Source: Ignavibacteria bacterium
Lineage (GTDB): Bacteria > Bacteroidota > Ignavibacteria > Ch128b
Direction of reading: 5' to 3'
DNA: 60,335 nt
Assembly: GCA_016873845.1 (NCBI GenBank)
Contig: VGVX01000007.1
Coordinates: 1-60,335, forward strand
Shown here: piece by piece, positions 52,903 through 60,335 of the stretch
Numbering within the stretch: the first letter of the stretch is position 1
How the letters are laid out: each line of letters begins with the position of its first letter
Made by a program: the position numbers and the translations under genes
The notes under the pieces: model-generated
Databases searched by the model: none
Told to the model about the DNA's origin: nothing
What the model saw: the letters and a program-made list of their open reading frames with translations, nothing else

Positions 52903-54639
52903 ATGCTTAAAAAAACTTCCACTTTTTTATTGATGCTTCTATTTACCACTTCGCTGGTGTTTGCTCAATCAGCAACACAGCAGGTATTCGATAAAGCACC
53001 AAAACCGGTGTTCGAAAACTTAACCTTGGATAAAAATTTCCCAGGGTCAAATCCGGTTCTACCACATGCAGTAACAGCGGTGTTAGCTGGCAAAATGTGG
53101 AATGCTTATACAACACAAGCATCCTATACTAACCAGATTATCACCGATCCTTTCTCCGGTTTGATCGCTATTATCCATAGAGTTGATAGAACCGGTGCGG
53201 GCAGCGGTAGAATTGTTTACCAAGCATCCGACGATGGTGGTGCAAACTGGACTCCACAAATCGGACCAATGAACTTAGCGCCATGGAATGTTGGTCGTCA
53301 TCCAAATATTTCACTGTCGAATCCAACAAAAGATATCACACCTGGTGCACAGGCAGTAGTCGGTAGTTGGGCTGAACTAAGTGCAAGCTGGTTCTGGTAT
53401 CAATTTGCAAGCGATCCTACAGTTGGACAGAGTTCGTTCACTCAAAAAATTGACAGTACTTATTATCCTGGTGATGAAACATTTGTTAATACAAGAGGAC
53501 ATGTGTTCGCGAATTTACCTCTAATTGACTATGTTGTTTCCGGTGCAGATACAATCAACCAATATCTCTGGAAATCAACCGACCAGGGAATGACTTGGAC
53601 TAAATCAGCACTTTCCTATACCAAAGATTTTAATGATGATACTTGGAATGGTACCAAGGGATTCATTAACAAAAATGGTATCGGTTATATTATGGTCGAA
53701 GGGCACAAACCAGGCCAAGCATTCTACACTTTTGGATATAAGAAAACGACAAATGATGGTGACACATGGGATGCAAACTGGACATGGGTAAATCCATTCA
53801 CCTTAACCGCATTAAGCGGTAAAGTACATGCACTCAACTATGAAGTCGATGCTATCGTTGGCGGAAACGGTCATCTCTATTTTGCAGGTACCTTTGTCGA
53901 TACAGTAAACACTGGTGCAGCAAGCAATACCGGCGTATATGTAATTCATGGTGATGGAGCAAGCTTTACAGGTGAATTAGTCAGCAAAGTAAACAGAACT
54001 TCACGTTCATTACCAGGCGGACTTTCAACTCTTAATGAGATTGAATTTGCAACAAACTGGAATGGAACAATTGGCGTTCTTAAATTCTGCGACACTCCAA
54101 CAGCAACAGATACATTGTATGATGTTTTCATGGCTGGTGTATGGGGAACTGCAAAAACAGTCAACAACATTACCATGACGCCTGCAGTTCATGAAAAATA
54201 TTCTCAAATGTCTGCTTGGGGATTCCAAGAAACCGGTACAAACACATTCAGAGCAGACGCTATGTACACTATTTTCGGTTCTGGTGATACCAATGACTTA
54301 GGTGAGGCAGAACTCTGGTATCTCAGTGGTAATACATTTACCATTACCTCAGTTGATGACAATCCAGGAGTAGTTGGAAGCTTTGATCTCGAACAAAACT
54401 TCCCGAACCCATTCAACCCATCCACAACAATTCGCTACACCATTCCTGAGAATGGGTTAGTAACGTTGAAAGTGTTCGACGTCCTCGGAAGAGAAGTTAC
54501 AACTTTAATTAATGAAGTCCAGAATGCTGGAACGCATACTGCACAATTCAGTGGCAAGGATATGCCGTCAGGTATGTACCTCTACACAATTACCGCAGGT
54601 AACTTCACTTCAACAAAGAAAATGATGCTTGTTAAGTAA
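52903..54639 (+). CDS. Secreted protein with type IX secretion C-terminal sorting domain
   Basis: This 578-residue protein has a signal peptide (about residues 1-21, ending VFAQ) and a C-terminal sorting domain from about residue 493 (SFDLEQNFPNPFNPSTTIRY, then LKVFDVLGREV and SGMYLYTITAG, ending MMLVK). Such domains direct export and cell-surface attachment by the type IX secretion system. The body (about 85-480) contains repeated Asp/Gly-Trp segments (ASDDGGANWTPQIG, STDQGMTWTKS) like sialidase/BNR blades of a beta-propeller, but no enzyme site is evident. It has a good AAGGAG and a strong promoter, so it is probably abundant. Confidence 0.9.
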   Translation: MLKKTSTFLLMLLFTTSLVFAQSATQQVFDKAPKPVFENLTLDKNFPGSNPVLPHAVTAVLAGKMWNAYTTQASYTNQIITDPFSGLIAIIHRVDRTGAGSGRIVYQASDDGGANWTPQIGPMNLAPWNVGRHPNISLSNPTKDITPGAQAVVGSWAELSASWFWYQFASDPTVGQSSFTQKIDSTYYPGDETFVNTRGHVFANLPLIDYVVSGADTINQYLWKSTDQGMTWTKSALSYTKDFNDDTWNGTKGFINKNGIGYIMVEGHKPGQAFYTFGYKKTTNDGDTWDANWTWVNPFTLTALSGKVHALNYEVDAIVGGNGHLYFAGTFVDTVNTGAASNTGVYVIHGDGASFTGELVSKVNRTSRSLPGGLSTLNEIEFATNWNGTIGVLKFCDTPTATDTLYDVFMAGVWGTAKTVNNITMTPAVHEKYSQMSAWGFQETGTNTFRADAMYTIFGSGDTNDLGEAELWYLSGNTFTITSVDDNPGVVGSFDLEQNFPNPFNPSTTIRYTIPENGLVTLKVFDVLGREVTTLINEVQNAGTHTAQFSGKDMPSGMYLYTITAGNFTSTKKMMLVK

Positions 54640-54673
54640 GAACTTTAACAAGTAATTTTGATTTTCAGGTACT

Positions 54674-54705
54674 GGGGAGAATAGAGAAATATTCTCCCCT
54701 TTACT
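54674..54705 (+). terminator. Rho-independent terminator after the T9SS cargo gene
   Basis: A perfect 10-base stem GGGGAGAATA (54674-54683) and TATTCTCCCC (54690-54699) encloses a 6-base loop and is followed by TTTACTTCTTT. It lies 35 bases after the stop codon. Confidence 0.8.
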
Positions 54706-54774
54706 TCTTTAATAGAAATATTAATTTACGTGGCGATAACTCCTATAAGTAAAACAATAGAGAGGGAGAAATAA

Positions 54775-57735
54775 ATGAAAAAAATTCTATACGTATTATT
54801 GGCGTTTTCCATGTTAATGGTGAGCAATTCATTTGCACAAACTGTTACTGGAAAGTTAGCCGGTAAGGTCACCGATGCTCGTACTGGTGATCCACTTCCT
54901 GGTGCGAATATTCTCCTCGTTGGGACGGAACTTGGTGCCGCCACCAATGTTAGAGGGGAATATTTTATTCTCAATATAGTTCCTGGTACATACGATGTCC
55001 GAATCAGTTTCGTTGGATATGCAACTGAAACAGTTCGGGGTGTTCGTGTTGTTGCCGGTATTACAAAAGAATTAGATGTTGATCTCGCAGAAGCAACTGC
55101 CGAATTAAAAGAGATCACGGTTACATCTCAAAGGACCTTCTTTGAGCAAAAAGCAACGAATACCGTCAAAGTAGTAGATAAAGATGAAATTGCAAGACTT
55201 CCTGTTCGAGGCGTGCAAAAAATTGCTGCGCTTCAAGCTGGTGTTGTTATGACTGAAGGCTCCGGCGGTGTTGACGGTAATGCTACCATTAACGTTAAAG
55301 GCGGCAGAGGCGGCGAAGTTCTATACATCGTAGATGGCGTTAGCCAAAACGATGCATACTGGGGCGCCAACTATAACCAAGTTTCAAATTCGGCAATCGA
55401 ACAGCTTTCGTTCCAAATTGGTGGATTCGAAGCAAAATATGGTCAAGCACAATCAGGTATTATTAACGTTACAACTAAATCCGGATCAGGCAGCTATGCC
55501 GTATTCGGAGATGTTATAAGCAGCTCATTCACAGATCCTTACGGATACAATTTATATACTCTGAATTTGAGTGGTCCGTTCATTCCGAAGAACTCAAAAC
55601 ATACATTTTTCCTTTCAGCGGAAAGAGGTTGGTTCTTAGATCAAGATCCGCCCGCGGTTCCGATTGAAATAAAATCCCCGGTCAGAACCGGCGGCACATT
55701 AACAGTTGTTATGCCCGATGGTTCAGAAGTTCCTTGGACAGCCGGAATGGAAATTCCAGGTGGTGCAAAAGTAATAATGAAAAATCCGACATTCAGCACC
55801 GGTACAACTATTCTGGAGACAAAACCAAACAATGACCGTGGTTCCTGGAAACTAACCGGAAAAACTTTCCATGATTTAGGTTTCGTAACATTGAGAATGA
55901 GTGCCAATGTTAATATTGAAGACCGTAAATTGTTTGTTTACGATTTTATTAAAAATAATTCACATAGGAATCCATTATATCATCGTGAGAATCACTCTTA
56001 TGCTGCACGAATCAGTCAGAATATTGGTGTCAGCACATTCTGGAATCTAAATTTCGGATATAAACTTTTCAAGGATGAGCAGATGGATCCCATTTTCAAA
56101 CAAGATCTTGCAAAATATGGAGATACACTCTATAATCCATATCTGAAACTTCATGGATTTTTGCAAGGATTCTTGCTTGATAATGATTCTTTAGGTCTAT
56201 TTTTGGATGAAGGATTCACAAATAATTCCTACAGCAAAAATTACAATCAAACGCTTCAATTTGACTTTGATTTGACAACACAGTATCAAAATCATCTTTT
56301 TGAATTAGGTGCAGGATTACAAGTTCTTGAACTCCATCGTTATTCAATAGGACCTACTGCCATTGCTAGAGACATTCGTGGTACTGCTCCGCCGTCAAAA
56401 TTTAAACGTTATTCTGATAGAATACCTTTTTACTGGGGGTATGATATCTATGGCGGGGATTCTGAAGCTCTTGCAGACAGCTTTATTGCCCCAAGAAAAC
56501 CGATTGTATTCTATGGTTACTTGCAGGATAGATTTGAATTATCAGATATAGTCATCAATCTTGGATTACGTTTTGATTATCTCGATTCTAAAACTGATGT
56601 TATACGCGATCCTGAGCGCCCATTCAGGTTTGGAAATGATCAAATCATTGATCCAGCTGATTTTGAACCAAAGAAACCAGAGATGTTTTTCAGTCCACGG
56701 CTTGGCATTGGTTTCCCAGTAACAACTTCCACTGTGTTCCATGCACAATATGGAAAATTTGTGCAAACACCTAATCTTTCCGATATGTTTGTGTGGACCC
56801 GCCATTATGAAGCAATTCAAAGCGGTGAAGGCGGCAGATTAGTAAGAACCGGTCAGATTGGGAGTGAAGTTACTACTCAATATGAAGTCGGATTCAGACA
56901 AATATTCGGAAATAATTTAGCTGCATTGAGTCTGAGCGCCTTCTATAAGAATACCAAAGGATTGATCAACTGGTCAACTACTGTATTTTATACAGGATTA
57001 GATCAGCAAAGCACGTACTTCGGGCCAACTAATACAGATTTTGGTACTATCAAAGGACTGACTATTGCTCTTGATGTTGCAAGGATCCAATTTGTTGCCT
57101 TATCCGTCAACTATACTTATCAAATTGCAGAAGGAACAGGTTCTTCTACAAGTTCTTCTTATGTTGCTACTTTCAGAAATGTTGATAATTCGATTCCAAA
57201 AGTTATTGCACCTTTGGATTTTGATCAGCGGCATACAGGAACTGTAAATCTTGATATTTTTATTCCCGAAGGAAAACTTGGTTTCTTTGAGCGTACAGGA
57301 ATGAATTTCTTAATCTCATTTGCGAGCGGTAGACCGTATACACCACTTGAAGTACAAGATATTTCCGGTAGTGAGACAAATTATGGTGACACCAAGGGAT
57401 ATGTTAATTCAAAATACGGCCCGGGAATGTTCCGAATCGATATGAAAGTTGAAAAGACTTTCAAATTATTCGGCAATATACTTATTACCCCATATTTGTG
57501 GATTGACAATCTATTAGATGCAGATAATATTGTTAATGTATATCGTTCAACTGGAAGTCCTTACACTACTGGTTATCTTAATACAGACAGAGGTCAGAAA
57601 GTTGTTTTAGATAGTAAATACCCAGAATTATTTAAGGGAGATTACGAATTATTAGAAAGAAATCCTGATAATTTTGGTATACCTAGACAAATTAGATTAG
57701 GTTTAAAAGTTAATTTTTCTGGTATTAACTTTTAA
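54775..57735 (+). CDS. TonB-dependent outer-membrane receptor with carboxypeptidase-regulatory-like domain
   Basis: This 986-residue protein has a signal peptide (ending NSFAQ), a carboxypeptidase-D-regulatory-like domain at about residues 24-105 (KLAGKVTDARTGDPLPGANILL), then a TonB plug (IVDGVSQND, IEQLSFQIGGFEAKYGQAQSGIINVTTKSG) and a long barrel that ends in Phe (VNFSGINF), as outer-membrane proteins do. It should take up a large ligand energised by TonB-ExbBD, though the ligand is not known. No SusD-like gene follows. It has its own GAGGGAG ribosome site. The next gene starts 21 bases after it, so they are probably one unit. Confidence 0.9.
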   Translation: MKKILYVLLAFSMLMVSNSFAQTVTGKLAGKVTDARTGDPLPGANILLVGTELGAATNVRGEYFILNIVPGTYDVRISFVGYATETVRGVRVVAGITKELDVDLAEATAELKEITVTSQRTFFEQKATNTVKVVDKDEIARLPVRGVQKIAALQAGVVMTEGSGGVDGNATINVKGGRGGEVLYIVDGVSQNDAYWGANYNQVSNSAIEQLSFQIGGFEAKYGQAQSGIINVTTKSGSGSYAVFGDVISSSFTDPYGYNLYTLNLSGPFIPKNSKHTFFLSAERGWFLDQDPPAVPIEIKSPVRTGGTLTVVMPDGSEVPWTAGMEIPGGAKVIMKNPTFSTGTTILETKPNNDRGSWKLTGKTFHDLGFVTLRMSANVNIEDRKLFVYDFIKNNSHRNPLYHRENHSYAARISQNIGVSTFWNLNFGYKLFKDEQMDPIFKQDLAKYGDTLYNPYLKLHGFLQGFLLDNDSLGLFLDEGFTNNSYSKNYNQTLQFDFDLTTQYQNHLFELGAGLQVLELHRYSIGPTAIARDIRGTAPPSKFKRYSDRIPFYWGYDIYGGDSEALADSFIAPRKPIVFYGYLQDRFELSDIVINLGLRFDYLDSKTDVIRDPERPFRFGNDQIIDPADFEPKKPEMFFSPRLGIGFPVTTSTVFHAQYGKFVQTPNLSDMFVWTRHYEAIQSGEGGRLVRTGQIGSEVTTQYEVGFRQIFGNNLAALSLSAFYKNTKGLINWSTTVFYTGLDQQSTYFGPTNTDFGTIKGLTIALDVARIQFVALSVNYTYQIAEGTGSSTSSSYVATFRNVDNSIPKVIAPLDFDQRHTGTVNLDIFIPEGKLGFFERTGMNFLISFASGRPYTPLEVQDISGSETNYGDTKGYVNSKYGPGMFRIDMKVEKTFKLFGNILITPYLWIDNLLDADNIVNVYRSTGSPYTTGYLNTDRGQKVVLDSKYPELFKGDYELLERNPDNFGIPRQIRLGLKVNFSGINF

Positions 57736-57756
57736 CTAAAGAAAAGGTAGATAAAT

Positions 57757-60335
57757 ATGATAAGATTAAAAAACTCACAATTTCTTAAAACCTTCTGCAT
57801 TCTAACCGCAGTGGGATTATTATTCCTTGGTCTTACCTCCATTGAAAAAGATAACTCTGGTAAGTCAGGGAATTCCCAGAGATTGCAAAAGGTGGTCGGT
57901 GTGCACTACATGCAGATTAATAATATTGGCATGCCGATGAATAATTCCGGAATTATTGCGGATGTAGTTGTGCCTGGCTTCACTGCAACCGGTAAATTCG
58001 ATGGTCACGGCTTCTTATACTCTGGTGGTTTTACCGTCAGTGGCTATAAGAAGCTTGGCACAGCAGATGAATTCTTGTGGGCAAACGGAGTCGCAACTGC
58101 ATCTAGAATTAACGACTATGTTGCGGGTCCTGTCGGATCATCACCAACAAACCTAAAGAATAGAATATATGTTATTAGATCAGACGAACCTGTTTTCGGA
58201 ACAAGCTGGCAGGAATGGCGTGATGCCGTTGCTCTCGGCGCTGATTTTTATGATGGTGACGGTGATGGGAAATATGATCCTAAAGATCTTAATGGAAACG
58301 GTGAATGGGATGCTGATGAAGATAGACCTGATTTACTCGGTGATGAAACTGCATGGTGCGTCTTTAACGACGGAAGACCTGCAAAAGAAAGACGTTATAC
58401 AGATGTCGATCCTGTAGGTATTGAAATACACCAAACAGTATTTGGTTTTGCATCTGCAGGTTTATTAGGCAATATGCTGTTTATCAGATATAAAATGATT
58501 AACAAAGGTGCCGATGTTCTGGATAGCGTCTATTTCTCAATGTGGGCAGATCCGGATTTAGGTGAATACACAGACGACTTAGTTGGCTGCGATGCACCAC
58601 AAGCAGTCAGCGGTTATCCTAAACCCGGAAACGTTGAAGGACGTAATGCCGGCTATGTATACAATGACGGTTCTGATAGTGAATACGGTAATAATCCACC
58701 AACTTACTTAGTTGACTTTTTCCAAGGTCCGTTCGTTCCCGGAGCTGCAACAGACACAGCATGGAATGTCCGTGGACCGGTCTTAGGGATTGAAGCTAAT
58801 CCAGGTAAAAAACAGCTTGGTATCGCCTCATTTATTCAATATTTCCAATCAACACCTCCGGATCAAAATGATCCTGGAACGCGATTCGAATTAAGACATT
58901 ATATGCAAGGATTTAACAAAAGAGGTATCCCAGTTAATCCTTGTACATGGTCGTTCGGTACTGTCCTTGGTGGTGTGGCCTGCGCTACTGTAGACGGACG
59001 GTACTTCTATTCCGGCGATCAAGTAAAAAACATCGGATGGATTAGCAATACGCCATCTGATCAAAGAATGATGCAAAATACAGGTATGTTCAAACTACGA
59101 CCCAATTTAGACACAGTAATTATTACAGCTGCAATGATAGTTGGGCGTGGTGCATCTGCACTCGCGAGTATTGATGAAGCAAAGAAAATTTCTGATTTTG
59201 CTCAGGAAATTTATAATTCGAACTTTAGAACTGCTTCACCACCGCCGTTGGCTGCACCAAGCGTAAGAACTACTGAAAGTTCAATAGATTTAATATGGAA
59301 CACCAGTAAAGCTCTTGCCTGGAAAGATGATCTAATGAAAATTGTCGGAACTGACACGACAATCATTTACAAACAACGCTTTGAAGGTTACGAACTATGG
59401 GCATTCAGAACAAACAATACTGCTGATTTAGTCGGCGGAGTTGATAATGCAAAGATTATCCAGCGTTGGGACCTTGCGAATAATTATGAAGACATTCTTG
59501 TCAGAAACGCTAAGACCGGAGAGGTTACTAAAAGACATCAAAAAGGTATTCAATTAAATCCAGCAGTTTACAGTGATCAGGTTAGAGGAGTTATTAAATA
59601 TTCTCTAACAAGTGATCCTTTCACGGGCGGACCGATAGTTAAAGGCAGGCCATATTTCCTCGCATTAGTTGGATATGCGGTAAATGTTGATCCAATCTAT
59701 TTCAAACCTGTTGATAAAGCTGTCGGAAACTACTTTTATGATGGAAAGGAAGTAATCAATCTTACAGCCAATGCAAAGAAAATCATTGAAGGCGGTATAG
59801 TTCCCGGCAGAGACTTTAACGATCCATATGATTTCGAAGTCAGCGTTCCGAAAACCGGTGCGACAGAAGCTACGGCTACATTCGAAGAAATAGATAAAGC
59901 AAAACTAACCGGTGAAAACTATGAGATAACGTTTTTCCGTAACACTGATTCGACTAATTATTTCATGAATTACCGTTTAGTGAATAAGACTAAGAACGAC
60001 ACAATGATTAAGTCATCCAATGCATACGAAAACCTACTTTCGGATGCTGATAAATATACAATACCAATAGTTGATGGTGTAATTCCGCGAATTAACTGGG
60101 TGCCGGCTGAAGTAAAGACCGCTGTTCGTTCCAGTTCATTAACTTGGGCAAGAAACTTCACAGCAGAAGTTAGTGGTGTATTTTACATTGGCAGTGATAT
60201 TGCATCCCAAGCAGTAAAACCACTTGGCAGTCTTGGAGGCAGGAAAAATACTCTCATAACTGCCGACCAGCTTGGTCAATTGGAAGTTCAATTTAAACCA
60301 GGCAAAGCGTACCGTTACATTAGTAACTCACTCGG
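57757..60335 (+). CDS. Large secreted protein with calcium-loop motifs (partial, 3' end missing)
   Basis: An uninterrupted reading frame of 859 codons runs from ATG 57757 to the window edge; I translated it by hand and found no stop. The start is MIRLKNSQFLKTFCIL followed by a hydrophobic signal segment to about residue 28. Residues 166-177 (DGDGDGKYDPKD) and 177-188 (DLNGNGEWDADE) fit the EF-hand-like DxDxDGxxDxxD pattern and share Asp 177, as in dockerin or thrombospondin-type-3 calcium sites. The rest looks like a beta-rich surface protein; I do not recognise it. It follows the TonB-dependent receptor by 21 bases. The missing C-terminus might hold a T9SS sorting domain. Confidence 0.85.
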   Translation, partial: MIRLKNSQFLKTFCILTAVGLLFLGLTSIEKDNSGKSGNSQRLQKVVGVHYMQINNIGMPMNNSGIIADVVVPGFTATGKFDGHGFLYSGGFTVSGYKKLGTADEFLWANGVATASRINDYVAGPVGSSPTNLKNRIYVIRSDEPVFGTSWQEWRDAVALGADFYDGDGDGKYDPKDLNGNGEWDADEDRPDLLGDETAWCVFNDGRPAKERRYTDVDPVGIEIHQTVFGFASAGLLGNMLFIRYKMINKGADVLDSVYFSMWADPDLGEYTDDLVGCDAPQAVSGYPKPGNVEGRNAGYVYNDGSDSEYGNNPPTYLVDFFQGPFVPGAATDTAWNVRGPVLGIEANPGKKQLGIASFIQYFQSTPPDQNDPGTRFELRHYMQGFNKRGIPVNPCTWSFGTVLGGVACATVDGRYFYSGDQVKNIGWISNTPSDQRMMQNTGMFKLRPNLDTVIITAAMIVGRGASALASIDEAKKISDFAQEIYNSNFRTASPPPLAAPSVRTTESSIDLIWNTSKALAWKDDLMKIVGTDTTIIYKQRFEGYELWAFRTNNTADLVGGVDNAKIIQRWDLANNYEDILVRNAKTGEVTKRHQKGIQLNPAVYSDQVRGVIKYSLTSDPFTGGPIVKGRPYFLALVGYAVNVDPIYFKPVDKAVGNYFYDGKEVINLTANAKKIIEGGIVPGRDFNDPYDFEVSVPKTGATEATATFEEIDKAKLTGENYEITFFRNTDSTNYFMNYRLVNKTKNDTMIKSSNAYENLLSDADKYTIPIVDGVIPRINWVPAEVKTAVRSSSLTWARNFTAEVSGVFYIGSDIASQAVKPLGSLGGRKNTLITADQLGQLEVQFKPGKAYRYISNSL

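Noticed and set aside
54726-55118. Antisense 130-codon open frame over the TonB receptor start
   Set aside because: It is a mirror of the conserved carboxypeptidase-like domain on the plus strand; no promoter or ribosome site supports it.

Overview
This window reads as chromosomal DNA of a Gram-negative, AT-rich bacterium of the Bacteroidota/Chlorobiota/Ignavibacteriota side of the tree, most likely an Ignavibacteria-type organism. The reasons are a type IX secretion (T9SS) sorting domain with an NFPNPFNPST start, a large TonB-dependent receptor with a carboxypeptidase-like N-terminal domain, MurE with the meso-DAP motif DNPR, and promoters that fit a Bacteroidota-like TTG / TAnnTTTG pattern. 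Unlike most Bacteroidota, many genes also carry good Shine-Dalgarno sequences. The taxon is inferred from these traits; I could not run a comparison.

Layout. (1) 138-16774: a complete division and cell wall (dcw) operon, mraZ-rsmH-ftsL-ftsI-murE-murF-mraY-murD-ftsW-murG-(unknown membrane protein)-murC-ftsQ-ftsA-ftsZ. It has a promoter, a likely MraZ operator and a terminator, and its genes are tightly packed with many stop/start overlaps. (2) 16831-18318: a HAD phosphatase and a small outer-membrane barrel protein. (3) 18329-38336: a surface polysaccharide locus with nucleotide-sugar enzymes (RmlB-like, UDP-HexNAc dehydrogenase, WecB, a DegT aminotransferase), export and length control (SLBB protein, Wzz-like), polymerase/ligase, flippase, five glycosyltransferases, a WbaP-like initiating phosphoglycosyltransferase and an odd fusion of a GT2 to a dead-looking phosphoglycosyltransferase. 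Three genes (27506-31578) lie on the opposite strand and look like an inserted module. (4) 38340-52672: mainly housekeeping genes (accA, YbgC-type thioesterase, nadC, PflX-type radical SAM, a second flippase, a class A beta-lactamase-like lipoprotein, dut, AI-2E-family permease, dnaE, a FabI-like reductase, an acyl-CoA dehydrogenase, trxA). (5) 52903-60335: a secretion/outer-membrane block of a T9SS cargo protein, a TonB-dependent receptor, and a large secreted protein with calcium-loop motifs that runs off the window end.

How they work together. Region 1 builds lipid II and the divisome from one transcript under MraZ control. Region 3 makes, flips, polymerises and exports an acidic amino-sugar polysaccharide. 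Region 5 displays or imports material at the outer membrane. Between 34412 and 45370 four unrelated repeat elements each sit exactly at or over a stop codon, which is the most curious non-coding pattern here.

No rRNA, tRNA, CRISPR array, transposase, integrase or obvious defence system was seen. The strongest candidates for something undescribed are the GT2-pseudo-PGT fusion at 36360, the stop-codon-associated repeats, the beta-lactamase-like protein lacking the general-base Glu, and the extra membrane protein between murG and murC.
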